Source: Flavobacterium tagetis (GTDB lineage Bacteria > Bacteroidota > Bacteroidia > Flavobacteriales > Flavobacteriaceae). Taken from it: a DNA stretch of 64,000 bases. Of this stretch, positions 17,025 through 25,967 are shown piece after piece (the stretch's first letter is position 1; every line of letters starts with the position of its first letter). The stretch lies in the NCBI RefSeq assembly GCF_016735615.1, contig NZ_JAERSF010000003.1, positions 620,001 to 684,000 on the forward strand, written 5' to 3'. The notes below the pieces were generated by a model. That model was not told the DNA's origin. It made no database searches and worked only from the letters and a program-made list of their open reading frames with translations. Made by a program: the position numbers and the translations under genes.

Positions 17025-18299
17025 ATGTTAATCGGATCAAACCACATCGAATCTCATAACGAAGATTTATTAAAAAAACACCAAAATAAATTAGTTTTTA
17101 CAGTATCAGAAATAAATGATACAGAAGCGATTATTCAAAAATTAATCGACTTTCAAATTGCAATTCCATCTTGGGCTTTAGGAACAGGAGGAACAAGATT
17201 CGGACGTTTCGCTGGTGGAGGAGAACCTCGTTCATTAGAAGAAAAAATTGAAGATGTTGGTTTGCTTCACAAATTAAATAATGCTTCGGGAGCGATTTCA
17301 CTTCATATTCCGTGGGATATCCCGACAGATTATAAAGCAATCAAAACACTTGCAAATCAGCATGGTTTGAAGTTTGATGCAATGAATTCAAATACATTCC
17401 AAGATCAGGCAAGCTCTGAGCATACTTACAAATACGGGTCATTACAAAACGTTAACAAAGCAGTTCGTAAACAGGCAATTGCTCATAACATAGAAGTAAT
17501 TAAACACGGAATCGAATTAGGATCTGAGTCTTTAACAGTTTGGCTAGCAGACGGATCTAATTTTCCTGGGCAATTAAACTTTAGAAAAGCCTATCAAAAT
17601 ACATTAGAAAGTTTAGAAGAAATCTACGATGCATTGCCTTCAAACTGGAAATTATTTTTAGAATATAAATGTGCTGAGCCTAACTTTTATTCTACGACTG
17701 TAGCAGATTGGGGGCAGTCTTATTCGTATGTTAAAAAGTTAGGCGACAAAGCGCAGACATTAGTAGATTTAGGTCACCATCTTCCAAACGCTAATATTGA
17801 ACAGATTGTTTCTTTATTATTAATGGAAAACAAATTAGGAGGTTTCCACTTTAACGATTCAAAATATGGAGACGACGATTTAACTGCTGGTGCATTAAAA
17901 CCATATCAATTATTCTTAATTTTTAATGAATTAGTAGAAGGAATGGATGCAAGAGGAATGAATCACGCTAAAGATTTAGGCTGGATGATCGATGCTTCTC
18001 ATAACATTAAAGATCCATTGGAAGATTTATTACAGTCAGTTGAAGCGATTATGATTGCTTATGCGCAGGCACTTTCTGTTGACAGAAAAGCATTGGAAAA
18101 AGCTCAGGAAGAAAATGACGTCGTAAAAGCACAAGAAATTCTTCAAAATGCTTTCCGTACAGACGTTCGCGCATTAGTTGCTGAAGCTCGTCTACGTTCT
18201 GGAGCGGCTTTAAACCCTGTAGCATTATACCGTTCGATTCAAGTAAGACAAAATCTAATTGAAGAAAGAGGTTTAAAAACAATGGCCACTGGGTTGTAG
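17025..18299 (+). CDS. rhaI: L-rhamnose isomerase (RhaI type, TIM barrel)
   Basis: This 424-residue cytosolic enzyme has the xylose-isomerase-like barrel motifs of the RhaI group: ISLHIPWDIP, FDAMNSNTFQ, LTVWLADGSNFPGQ, LFLEYKCAEPNFY, TLVDLGHHLPNANIEQ and GGFHFNDSKYGDDDLTAG. The acidic residues and histidines in these strands are the expected metal ligands. It converts L-rhamnose to L-rhamnulose. It is preceded by a repeat region and followed by the kinase after 134 bp. Length and motifs fit the Pseudomonas stutzeri type rather than E. coli RhaA. Confidence 0.92.
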   Translation: MLIGSNHIESHNEDLLKKHQNKLVFTVSEINDTEAIIQKLIDFQIAIPSWALGTGGTRFGRFAGGGEPRSLEEKIEDVGLLHKLNNASGAISLHIPWDIPTDYKAIKTLANQHGLKFDAMNSNTFQDQASSEHTYKYGSLQNVNKAVRKQAIAHNIEVIKHGIELGSESLTVWLADGSNFPGQLNFRKAYQNTLESLEEIYDALPSNWKLFLEYKCAEPNFYSTTVADWGQSYSYVKKLGDKAQTLVDLGHHLPNANIEQIVSLLLMENKLGGFHFNDSKYGDDDLTAGALKPYQLFLIFNELVEGMDARGMNHAKDLGWMIDASHNIKDPLEDLLQSVEAIMIAYAQALSVDRKALEKAQEENDVVKAQEILQNAFRTDVRALVAEARLRSGAALNPVALYRSIQVRQNLIEERGLKTMATGL

Positions 18300-18300
18300 T

Positions 18301-18428
18301 TATAAATTATGAATTATGAGTTATAAGTTGAGTCTTTTTGTGTTTTTGTTAAAAACATAAAAAGCTTAACTTAAACATAAAAATCATAATTCAAGAACTC
18401 ATAACTTAAAACTCATAACTCATAATAA
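18301..18428. repeat. Inverted repeat of 'attatgagttataa' words
   Basis: Arm 18313-18329 pairs with 18410-18426 over 17 bp with one mismatch, and a second partial copy lies between them. It fills the space between rhaI and the kinase and would form a long hairpin in a shared transcript. Confidence 0.8.
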
Positions 18429-18433
18429 AAAAA

Positions 18434-19795
18434 ATGAATGTAGTTGCGATTTTTGATATTGGTAAAACAAACAAAAAGGTTTTTTTATTTAACGAAAATT
18501 ATAAAATTGTCTGGGAAAAATCAGTAAATCTGGAGGAAACCACAGACGAAGACGGATTTCCGTGCGAAGATATCGAAGTGCTTAAAAATTGGATTTTAGA
18601 TCGATTATCTGAAATAAAAGAGCTTAAAGATTATGTTTTAAAAGCCATCAATTTCAGCACTTACGGAGCAAGTTTTGTTTATATAGACGAAAACGGAAAA
18701 GTTTTAACTCCTCTGTATAATTACTTAAAAGATTATCCAGAGGATTTAAAAGCTGATTTCTATGAAAAATACAAAGGAGAAAAAAAGTTTGCTGTAAAAA
18801 CAGCTTCTCCAGTTTTGGGCAGTTTAAATTCGGGAATGCAGATTTACCGCATAAAAGAACAAAAGCCCGAAATATTTGAAAAAGTAAAATACTGTCTGCA
18901 TTTGCCTCAGTTTTTAAGTTTTCTTTTAACGAATGAAGCATACGCTGATATTACAAGTATTGGCTGTCACACCAATTTGTGGAATTTCAAAAAAATGAAA
19001 TATCATAAATGGCTGAAAGAAGAAGGTATTTCAGATAAAATACCACCAATTCATTTTGGAAAAGATGTCATTATGACTCGTGATAATCTGGCCATTGGAG
19101 TTGGTCTTCACGATAGTTCATCGGCCATTATTCCGTATACCATCAATTTTACAGAACCTTTTGTGTTATTGTCTACAGGAACTTGGAGTATTTCTCTAAA
19201 TCCTTTCAATAATAAACCTTTAACTTTTGACGAATCGCAAAACGATTGTCTGTGTTATATGCAATACACAGAGAAGCCCGTAAAAGCGGCTCGTTTATTT
19301 GCAGGAAACGAACACGAAGTGCAAACCAAACGTTTGGCGCAGCATTTTAATGTTCCTGTTGATACGTACAAAGAAGTTTATTTTGACAAGAAGATTGTAG
19401 CCAATTTGCGAGCCCTTAATTATCAAATTTTTTATCCTAAAAAATACAATTTTGATATCCTGAAAGAATGCCCTTTTCAAAAAAGAGACCTTTCACATTA
19501 TAAAAATTACGAAACAGCCTATCACCAATTAATGCTGGATTTGGTAGAACAGCAGGTTTTTTCTACCAATTTGGTAATTCATAACAGTCCCGTAAAAAAG
19601 ATTTTTGTCGACGGAGGTTTCAGTAAAAATTCCATTTATATGAATTTATTGGCAGAAGCTTTTCCAGATATTGAAGTCTATGCTGCATCGATGGCGCAGG
19701 CGAGTGCTTTGGGAGCTGCATTGGCGATTCATGATAATTGGAATCCGAAACCAATTCAGAACGATTTAATTGACTTGAAATTCTATAAACATTAG
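18434..19795 (+). CDS. FGGY-family carbohydrate kinase, probable L-rhamnulokinase
   Basis: The 453-residue protein has the FGGY/actin-like fold: phosphate-1 loop VVAIFDIGKTNKKVFLF, mid-protein LLSTGTWSISLNPF, and adenosine-region VDGGFSKNSIYMNLLAEAFP plus ASALGAALA. It should phosphorylate L-rhamnulose to the 1-phosphate between the isomerase and aldolase steps. The substrate is inferred from its place after rhaI; sequence alone could also fit an L-fuculose kinase. It is expected in the cytosol. Confidence 0.85.
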   Translation: MNVVAIFDIGKTNKKVFLFNENYKIVWEKSVNLEETTDEDGFPCEDIEVLKNWILDRLSEIKELKDYVLKAINFSTYGASFVYIDENGKVLTPLYNYLKDYPEDLKADFYEKYKGEKKFAVKTASPVLGSLNSGMQIYRIKEQKPEIFEKVKYCLHLPQFLSFLLTNEAYADITSIGCHTNLWNFKKMKYHKWLKEEGISDKIPPIHFGKDVIMTRDNLAIGVGLHDSSSAIIPYTINFTEPFVLLSTGTWSISLNPFNNKPLTFDESQNDCLCYMQYTEKPVKAARLFAGNEHEVQTKRLAQHFNVPVDTYKEVYFDKKIVANLRALNYQIFYPKKYNFDILKECPFQKRDLSHYKNYETAYHQLMLDLVEQQVFSTNLVIHNSPVKKIFVDGGFSKNSIYMNLLAEAFPDIEVYAASMAQASALGAALAIHDNWNPKPIQNDLIDLKFYKH

Positions 19796-19816
19796 GTAAA
19801 AACGATCTGTATGTTG

Positions 19817-19824
19817 TAAATTTG
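19817..19824 (+). promoter_or_regulatory. Possible -7 element for lutA
   Basis: TAAATTTG fits TAnnTTTG and is 68 bp before lutA, but no TTG lies at the right distance upstream. Confidence 0.3.
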
Positions 19825-19891
19825 CTGAGAAACGTATTTTTTACATTTTTACAGTACACGCCAAAATGAACAACACACTAAATACTACAAC

Positions 19892-20632
19892 ATGAAAATT
19901 GGACTTTTTATACCTTGTTATGTCGACCAATTTTATCCTAAAGTAGGAATCGCAACCTACGAATTACTACAAAAATTAGGTTGTGACGTCGAATTTCCGA
20001 TGGGGCAAACCTGCTGCGGACAGCCAATGGCCAATAGTGGTTATGCGCATTTAACAAAAGGATGCGACGCCAATTTTATTGCCAATTTTTCTGGATTTGA
20101 TTACATAGTTTGTCCTTCTGGAAGTTGTGTTTTGCATGTAAAAGACCATTTGCATGACGAAAAACAAGAAGAGAAAGCAACAGCAATAAGAAATACGGTT
20201 TACGAACTGACCGAGTTTATAACCGATGTTTTAAAAATTGACCACATTGACGGAAGATTTCCGTTTAAAGTGGGAATGCACGTTAGCTGTCACGGTCAAC
20301 GTGGTTTAAAGCTTTCGCAAATGTCTGAATTAAATGCACCATTTTTCTCGAAACCAGAACAATTATTGCACAATATTGAAGGTCTTGATTTGGTTGCTTT
20401 AACTAGAAAAGATGAATGCTGTGGATTTGGTGGAACGTTCTGCGTTACCGAAGAAGCGGTTTCTGTAAAAATGGGACAAGATCGCATTAAAGATCACGAA
20501 AGTCATGACGTGGATTATATTACAGGTGGAGATATGTCTTGCTTAATGCATTTGGATGGAATTCTAAAAAGACAAAAAAGCAGAATTAAAACCATTCATA
20601 TTGCCGAAATATTAAATTCACTCGAAAACTAA
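19892..20632 (+). CDS. lutA: L-lactate utilization protein LutA (CCG-domain oxidoreductase subunit)
   Basis: This 246-residue protein has two cysteine-rich CCG domains: QTCCGQPMANSGY near residue 40 and DECCGFGGTFCVTEE near residue 178. This is the LutA/GlpC-like iron-sulfur arrangement. With LutB and LutC it forms the cytosolic complex that oxidises L-lactate to pyruvate. Placed behind the rhamnose genes, it completes conversion of the lactaldehyde half of rhamnose to pyruvate. Confidence 0.93.
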   Translation: MKIGLFIPCYVDQFYPKVGIATYELLQKLGCDVEFPMGQTCCGQPMANSGYAHLTKGCDANFIANFSGFDYIVCPSGSCVLHVKDHLHDEKQEEKATAIRNTVYELTEFITDVLKIDHIDGRFPFKVGMHVSCHGQRGLKLSQMSELNAPFFSKPEQLLHNIEGLDLVALTRKDECCGFGGTFCVTEEAVSVKMGQDRIKDHESHDVDYITGGDMSCLMHLDGILKRQKSRIKTIHIAEILNSLEN

Positions 20633-20648
20633 AAATATGAGTAGTTTT

Positions 20649-20750
20649 TTTAACCGCAAAGTTCGCAAAGAAAAAATACGCAAAGCACGCTAAGAGTAAA
20701 AAATCTCTTTGCGAACCTTGCGTAAAAACCTTGCGAACTTTGCGGTTAAA
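20649..20750. repeat. Inverted repeat of the 'cgcaaag' family between lutA and lutB
   Basis: Arms 20649-20668 and 20731-20750 (TTTAACCGCAAAGTTCGCAA and its complement) are perfect over 20 bp, with further paired 'ctttgcg' words inside. It sits inside an operon, so it forms a hairpin in the lut message. Confidence 0.85.
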
Positions 20751-20795
20751 TAAATCATTATAAACATTTCAAAATTGACTTTTAAATAATTAAAA

Positions 20796-22196
20796 ATGTC
20801 ATCAGAAAAAATAATACCGCACAGCGAAGCGGCGGCAAAGTTTAATAAAGATGTAGAGCGTGTCAATTGGCACGATGAAACGCTATGGTTTGTGCGTGCT
20901 AAAAGAGATAAATCAGCACATCAAATTGAGGATTGGGAACTGTTGCGTGAAACCGCTTCTCAAATTAAATTTAATGTGCTTTCTAATATTCATGATTATT
21001 TAGTTGAATTTGAAGCGAATGCGCAACGAAACGGAATAATCGTGCACTGGGCAGCTGATGCCAAAGAACACAACGAAATTGTGCATTCTATCATGGCTAA
21101 ACATGATGTAAAGCAAATGGTGAAATCCAAATCGATGCTTACAGAAGAATGCCATTTAAATGATTATTTAGCCGAAAAAGGAATAGAAGTAATCGATTCT
21201 GATTTAGGTGAATATATTGTTCAGCTTCGAAAAGAACCGCCAAGCCATATTGTACTTCCGGCGATTCACTTGAAAAAAGAAGATGTAAGCGAAACTTTCC
21301 ATGAACATTTAGGTACCGAAAAAGGAAATTTCAATCCGCAATATTTGACAGAATCTGCTCGTCATAGTTTGAGAAATACTTTCTTGACAAGAAAAGTAGC
21401 TTTGACAGGAGTCAATTTTGCTGTTGCAGAAACGGGTGAATTTGTGGTTTGTACCAACGAAGGAAATGCTGATATGGGCGCGCATTTAGCAGACGTTCAC
21501 ATCGCTTGTATGGGATTCGAGAAATTGATTCCGAAAAGAGAGCATTTAGGTGTTTTCTTGCGTTTATTGGCAAGAAGCGCAACAGGACAGCCTATTACTA
21601 CTTTTTCAAGTCATTTCAAGAAACCAAGAGATGGCAAAGAAATGCATATCGTAATTGTAGACAATGGTAGAAGTACACAATTAGGAAGAGAAGATTTTAG
21701 AAATTCGTTAAAATGTATTCGCTGTGGTGCGTGTATGAATACTTGTCCCGTTTACAGACGCAGTGGCGGACACAGTTATCATAATGCGGTTGCGGGACCA
21801 ATTGGTTCTATTTTAGCCCCCAATTTAGATATGAGCAAAAATGCCGATCTGCCTTTTGCAAGTACGCTTTGTGGTTCCTGTACTAATGTTTGCCCTGTAA
21901 AAATTGATATTCACGATCAATTGTACAAATGGCGTCAGGTTTTGGTAAAAGAAGGACATACACCAAAAGCTAAAACTATTGCAATGAAAACAATGGCTAC
22001 CGTTTTAGCAAATCCGACAGTTTTTAATATTGCTGGAAAATCAGGACGATTTGTAATGAAAAATATTCCTGGAATGGTCAATAATAAAATGAATAAATGG
22101 TACGATCAGCGCGAAATGCCTGACGTTCCTGAAGAATCTTTTAGAGAATGGTACAAGAAAAATTCGAGAGAATCTAAAGAAAAAGGAGATGAGTAG
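20796..22196 (+). CDS. lutB: L-lactate utilization iron-sulfur protein LutB
   Basis: The 466-residue protein has an N-terminal LUD domain (about 60-300, with VNFAVAETGEFVVCTNEGN). A ferredoxin-like pair of 4Fe-4S sites follows: CIRCGACMNTCPVYRR and CGSCTNVCPVKID. A helical C-terminal part ends the protein. These are the LutB hallmarks. It transfers electrons during lactate oxidation with LutA and LutC. Its end overlaps the lutC start by 8 bp, showing tight coupling. Confidence 0.94.
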   Translation: MSSEKIIPHSEAAAKFNKDVERVNWHDETLWFVRAKRDKSAHQIEDWELLRETASQIKFNVLSNIHDYLVEFEANAQRNGIIVHWAADAKEHNEIVHSIMAKHDVKQMVKSKSMLTEECHLNDYLAEKGIEVIDSDLGEYIVQLRKEPPSHIVLPAIHLKKEDVSETFHEHLGTEKGNFNPQYLTESARHSLRNTFLTRKVALTGVNFAVAETGEFVVCTNEGNADMGAHLADVHIACMGFEKLIPKREHLGVFLRLLARSATGQPITTFSSHFKKPRDGKEMHIVIVDNGRSTQLGREDFRNSLKCIRCGACMNTCPVYRRSGGHSYHNAVAGPIGSILAPNLDMSKNADLPFASTLCGSCTNVCPVKIDIHDQLYKWRQVLVKEGHTPKAKTIAMKTMATVLANPTVFNIAGKSGRFVMKNIPGMVNNKMNKWYDQREMPDVPEESFREWYKKNSRESKEKGDE

Positions 22197-22776
22197 TAAA
22201 GGCGAAATTTTAAAAAGAATAAAAGCAAATCAGCCAGATTTGGTTTCAGAACTGCCGGATCTAAATCTTTTAGGTTCAGAACAATTTGATGTTTTAGAAA
22301 CCTATAAAATGGTTTTAAAAGGAATTGGAGGTGATCCTGTAGAAGTTGCAGATTATGATGAAATTATCAATTATATCAAATCAAATTATAATCTCGAGAA
22401 AAGATTAGTAACAACACTTCCAGAACTTTCAGAAATAGCTTCTTTAGATTGGAAGACAGTAGATCCCCATTCGCTTCAAGATGTTGAGTTAACGGTTGTA
22501 AAAGCACATTTCGGAGTAGCAGAAAACAGTGGACTTTGGGTAACTGACGACATTTTAGGACAGCGAGTTGCACCTTTCATAGCACAATATTTAGCGATTA
22601 TAGTTCATAAAAAAGATTTTGTGCCAACAATGCAGCAGGCTTATCAAAGAATTGGAAACATGGAATACGGTTTTGGAACTTTTATCGCTGGACCTTCAAA
22701 AACAGCAGATATTGAACAATCTCTAGTGCTTGGAGCACATGGTGCTAGAGGATTAATTGTTTTTTTATTGGATTAA
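22189..22776 (+). CDS. lutC: Lactate utilization protein LutC (LUD domain)
   Basis: This 195-residue protein consists of a single LUD domain with AENSGLWVTDD and a C-terminal FIAGPSKTADIEQSLVLGAHG, as in LutC. It overlaps lutB by 8 bp and is the last gene of the rhamnose-lactate locus, followed by a terminator. Confidence 0.92.
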   Translation: MSSKGEILKRIKANQPDLVSELPDLNLLGSEQFDVLETYKMVLKGIGGDPVEVADYDEIINYIKSNYNLEKRLVTTLPELSEIASLDWKTVDPHSLQDVELTVVKAHFGVAENSGLWVTDDILGQRVAPFIAQYLAIIVHKKDFVPTMQQAYQRIGNMEYGFGTFIAGPSKTADIEQSLVLGAHGARGLIVFLLD

Positions 22777-22800
22777 TAAACCATATATATTTATAAAGAA

Positions 22801-22830
22801 AAAGCGAGGAATGTTCCTCGCTTTTTTTAT
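22801..22830. terminator. Bidirectional terminator between lutC and the YegP-like gene
   Basis: AAAGCGAGGA and TCCTCGCTTT pair over 10 bp around a 4-base loop, with an A-run before and a T-run after. It serves the convergent genes on both sides. Confidence 0.92.
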
Positions 22831-22848
22831 TTCTAAAACAGTTTTTAA

Positions 22849-23181
22849 TTAAGCTGTCTGATCGTCAATTGTTGCATCTGGAGCATTTTTCTTTACAGAT
22901 TCAATTCCGTTTTCTCTAGCAGCTACGCTTTCGTACATTTCGCTAGAGCCAATAATCTGACCATTTCCAGCTTTTAGATTGAAATATGGTTTTCCGTTAC
23001 TAGATTCTTTTCTGTCATAACGATTATCATCTCCTGCGTTAGTTTTTACAGATTCGATACCGTTATTGCAAGCCGCTTTTGTAGTGTAGCCTTCACTCGT
23101 TAGAATGGTTTGACCATTACCAGCTTTCAAATTGAACTGGAACTCTCCGTTGGCTCTAGTAGTGATTACAAATTTTCCCAT
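22849..23181 (-). CDS. YegP/DUF1508 family protein (two tandem repeats)
   Basis: The 110-residue product has two copies of the DUF1508 unit: FQFNLKAGNGQTILTSEGY and YFNLKAGNGQIIGSSEMY, each followed by an NGIESVKxNA segment. Such small cytosolic proteins are widespread and uncharacterised. It is a single gene, divergent from the NlpE-like gene. Confidence 0.92.
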   Translation of the reverse strand: MGKFVITTRANGEFQFNLKAGNGQTILTSEGYTTKAACNNGIESVKTNAGDDNRYDRKESSNGKPYFNLKAGNGQIIGSSEMYESVAARENGIESVKKNAPDATIDDQTA

Positions 23182-23322
23182 TTAGTTTATTTTTAAAGTT
23201 AGGTAATATATTTTGCTATTGATAAAAATACAAAACTTGTCGATATAAATGATATTGTAAGAAAAAATTATCGTTTTTTATTTGTTAAGGTAAAATATAA
23301 ATTACTTGGAGGATGTTTTTTG

Positions 23323-23356
23323 TTGTTTAAATATGTAAGAAATTGTTGTATTTTTG
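23323..23356 (+). promoter_or_regulatory. Promoter of the NlpE-like gene
   Basis: TTG (23323-23325), 23 bases, then TATTTTTG (23349-23356); transcript start expected about 18 bp before the ATG. Confidence 0.65.
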
Positions 23357-23380
23357 AAAATTAACAAGTAAGAAATATTT

Positions 23381-23851
23381 ATGAAAAAGATTGTTGTATT
23401 ATTTACAGTTGCAATTACGTTAATGGCATGCAATTCGAAAAAAAAGAAAGAAGAGATTGTGAAAGCAGAAATAGATTCAACAGCTGTAAAAGTAGAGAAT
23501 GTTGTATCTGAAAATGTTTTGGTGTATGAAGGTTTATTGCCTTGTGCAGATTGTGAAGGAATAGAGACGATTCTAAAAATTGATGTTGTGGATAATAAAT
23601 TCCAACTATCTAGTACATACAAAGGAAAAAAGCCTGAAACAAACTTTATAGAAAAAGGTAATATCAATACCGAAAGAGGTTTAGAGAAAGATCCTGACGG
23701 TACAATTTATATTTTAAATTGGGATAAACCAGAAAAAGATCAGGTTTATTACGGGTATTACAGTAAGAATCCTGAAAAACTATATCTGCTGGATAAAAGC
23801 AAAAAAATAATCAAATCTAAGTTGAATTATTTTTTAGAATTAAATGAATAA
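23381..23851 (+). CDS. NlpE-like outer-membrane lipoprotein
   Basis: This 156-residue protein has a lipobox with C17 (TLMACNSK) and a lysine-rich linker. The NlpE N-terminal-type domain has the family CxxC in GLLPCADCEGIET and a final YYSKNPEKLYLLDKSKK. In enterobacteria NlpE signals surface and copper stress, but most Bacteroidota homologues are uncharacterised. Monocistronic, with its own promoter and terminator. Confidence 0.85.
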   Translation: MKKIVVLFTVAITLMACNSKKKKEEIVKAEIDSTAVKVENVVSENVLVYEGLLPCADCEGIETILKIDVVDNKFQLSSTYKGKKPETNFIEKGNINTERGLEKDPDGTIYILNWDKPEKDQVYYGYYSKNPEKLYLLDKSKKIIKSKLNYFLELNE

Positions 23852-23876
23852 GCAGATGATTTCTGAAAGAGGATTT

Positions 23877-23922
23877 TACAAACTTAAATGACTTTCGCGC
23901 GTTTAAGTTTGTAATATTTTTT
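23877..23922 (+). terminator. Terminator after the NlpE-like gene
   Basis: TACAAACTTAAA (23877-23888) pairs perfectly with TTTAAGTTTGTA (23902-23913) around a 13-base loop, followed by an AT-then-T run. Confidence 0.8.
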
Positions 23923-23944
23923 TACTTTTAGGCTAATAAAAGTA

Positions 23945-23970
23945 TCATCAATTCTAATTTCTATTGATGA
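23945..23970 (+). promoter_or_regulatory. Inverted repeat in the xdhC leader
   Basis: TCATCAAT and ATTGATGA, 10 bases apart, end 9 bp before the xdhC start codon. It could be an operator or an RNA hairpin near the ribosome site; neither is shown. Confidence 0.4.
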
Positions 23971-23979
23971 AGAATACCT

Positions 23980-25104
23980 ATGAAAGAAATCAACGAAATT
24001 CTCAAAGCCTATTCGCAAGCAAAATCCGAAGAAAAAAAAACAGCTTTAGCTACAGTAGTTAAAGTTGAAGGTTCCTCATATAGGCAACCTGGTGCTCGTA
24101 TGCTAGTGACAGAAGATGGACAGCTAACTGGTGCAATAAGCGGAGGATGTCTTGAGGGTGATGCGTTGCGAAAAGCACTTCTTTCCATAAATCAGAAGCA
24201 AAATAAACTTGTAACTTATAACACTAGTAACGAAGACGATGCCGAGGTTGGTTTGCAGCTCGGATGCAACGGAATAGTTCATATTCTTTTTGAATATATA
24301 CATGATGAAGCTGAAAACAATCCGATTCAGCTTTTACAACAATTGGAGTTAGAAAGAAAAGAAGCGGTAATTGTAACCGTTTTTTCTTTGAAAAGAAATG
24401 CTTTTCAGATTGGAACAACTTTGTTTTTTAGAAAGGATAGTCCTGTTTTAACTCATAATAACGAAGCTTTAAATTTAATTTCTGATGTCAAAGAAGTTTT
24501 GAAAAGCAAAATTTCTACAGTAAAAAAACTTCAAGAAGATAACGATAACGAAGCTTTAATAGAATATATAAAACCATCAATTTCACTCGTAATTGCTGGA
24601 GCAGGAAATGATGTTCAGCCACTTACAAAAATAGCGTCTGTTTTAGGGTGGAAAATAACGATTGGAGATGGGCGTGCGACACATGCGACAGCAAAGCGCT
24701 TCTCAAAAGCAAATCAAGTTTCGGTGGTAAAGCCAGAACAATTTCTGGATAAAGTAACTATCGATGATCAAACATATTTTCTTTTAATGACGCACAATTA
24801 CAAATTCGATCTTACGGTTTTAAAATTACTATTGAAGACTAATTGCCATTACATTGGAATTCTCGGTCCAAAATCAAAGTTTAACAGAATGCTCGACGAT
24901 CTTTTAATAGAAGGAATTACCGTAAACGACGAGCAATTAAGCCGAATTCACAGTCCTATTGGTTTAGATATTGGTGCCGAAAATTCTGAAGAAATAGCCT
25001 TGTCAATTGTTTCTGAAATCAAGGCGGTAGCTTCAGCTAGAATTGGAACATCTCTAAAATACAAATCGGGTAAAATACACGATGAAATTTTTTATGAAAA
25101 ATAA
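23980..25104 (+). CDS. xdhC: XdhC/CoxI family molybdenum cofactor maturation protein
   Basis: The 374-residue protein has the XdhC_CoxI N-terminal domain (ALATVVKVEGSSYRQPGARM, GAISGGCLEGD) and the C-terminal Rossmann domain (ISLVIAGAGNDVQPL, GLDIGAENSEEIALSIVSEI). Homologues (XdhC, PaoD) bind, protect and insert the sulfurated cofactor into xanthine dehydrogenase family enzymes. It overlaps a MocA-like gene by 23 bp and lies about 2.3 kb before paoABC, its likely client. Cytosolic. Confidence 0.93.
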   Translation: MKEINEILKAYSQAKSEEKKTALATVVKVEGSSYRQPGARMLVTEDGQLTGAISGGCLEGDALRKALLSINQKQNKLVTYNTSNEDDAEVGLQLGCNGIVHILFEYIHDEAENNPIQLLQQLELERKEAVIVTVFSLKRNAFQIGTTLFFRKDSPVLTHNNEALNLISDVKEVLKSKISTVKKLQEDNDNEALIEYIKPSISLVIAGAGNDVQPLTKIASVLGWKITIGDGRATHATAKRFSKANQVSVVKPEQFLDKVTIDDQTYFLLMTHNYKFDLTVLKLLLKTNCHYIGILGPKSKFNRMLDDLLIEGITVNDEQLSRIHSPIGLDIGAENSEEIALSIVSEIKAVASARIGTSLKYKSGKIHDEIFYEK

Positions 25105-25696
25105 CAGTCAAAACAAAACAGGAATTATCGTTCTGGCTGCAGGAAATTCTTCCAGATTGGGAAGGCCTAAACAGTTATTGAAATATAAAGAAACAACTCT
25201 GCTGAAAAACACCATTTTAGAAGCTTTAAAGGTTGAAAATTCGTTTGTAATAGTAGTAACGGGTTCAAGCCATATTTTAATCCAAAAAGAGCTTAATTTG
25301 TCTGAAATAATATTTTCTTTCAATCCCGAATGGGAAAGCGGAATGTCTTCGTCAATTTTAAAAGGAATTAGTGAATTATTACGTTTAAATCCAGATTGTC
25401 AACAAAGTATTATAGCAGTTTGTGACCAGCCTTATGTAACCAATTCAGTTTTTGAAAATTTAATCGACGAATCTAAGAAAACTGGAAAAGGAATTGCAGC
25501 ATCGGCATATTCAGAAACTTTAGGAACACCAGTTTTATTCCATCAAAAATATTTCAGTGAACTTCTAGAATTGAAAGGACAGGAAGGAGCCAAAAAACTC
25601 ATTAAAAAATATATTCATGATGTCGTTTCAGTTCCTTTTGAAAGAGGGAATATTGATATTGATACCGAAGAGGATTATAGTAAGTTGATTTCTTGA
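25082..25696 (+). CDS. MocA/MobA-like nucleotidyltransferase (probable molybdopterin cytidylyltransferase)
   Basis: This 204-residue protein has the nucleotidyltransferase signature GIIVLAAGNSSRLGRPKQLL (residues 14-33) and the metal site CDQPYV. It fits MocA/MobA proteins that join CTP or GTP to molybdopterin. PaoABC-type enzymes use the cytosine dinucleotide form, so MocA activity is the better guess. The start overlaps xdhC; the ATG at 25094 is also possible. An inverted repeat begins 9 bp after the stop. Confidence 0.87.
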   Translation: MKFFMKNNSQNKTGIIVLAAGNSSRLGRPKQLLKYKETTLLKNTILEALKVENSFVIVVTGSSHILIQKELNLSEIIFSFNPEWESGMSSSILKGISELLRLNPDCQQSIIAVCDQPYVTNSVFENLIDESKKTGKGIAASAYSETLGTPVLFHQKYFSELLELKGQEGAKKLIKKYIHDVVSVPFERGNIDIDTEEDYSKLIS

Positions 25697-25704
25697 TTTT
25701 ACCG

Positions 25705-25967
25705 CTAAGACACAAAGGCACTAAGTTTTTTAAATCTCGCAAAGACGCAGAGACGCAAAGTTTTTAATGTGTTTTTTTGTGTTGCGTCCAGCTTTAGCTG
25801 GATGAAACAATAAAAGAAGTAAAAAGGCTTTAGCCAAACAAGTCTTAATTTGGCTAAAGCCTTTAATTCTATTTAAATTTCATACCTCCAACTGGAGGCA
25901 ATTCATACAATCTTTGCGTCTCTGCGTCTTTGCGAGATTTAAAAAACTTAGTGCCTTTGTGTCTTAG
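25705..25967. repeat. Nested inverted repeat with perfect 56-bp arms
   Basis: Arms 25705-25760 and 25912-25967 are exact complements over 56 bp and contain the words ctaagacacaaaggc and cgcagagacgcaaag. Between them lie smaller palindromes, such as CCAGCTTTAGCTGG at about 25787 and AAAGGCTTTAGCCAA / TTGGCTAAAGCCTTT. It separates convergent genes. The right arm contains the stop codon of the cysteine desulfurase gene. Confidence 0.93.

Noticed and set aside
22849..23181. Internal repeats of the YegP-like gene considered as a recent duplication artefact
   Set aside because: Two DUF1508 units per protein is the normal architecture of the family.
23904..23911. TAAGTTTG considered as the xdhC -7 element
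   Set aside because: It lies inside the stem of the preceding terminator and has no TTG at a suitable distance.
25705..25967. 56-bp inverted repeats considered as ends of an insertion sequence
   Set aside because: Only about 150 bp lies between the arms with no transposase frame and no target-site duplication that I could recognise.
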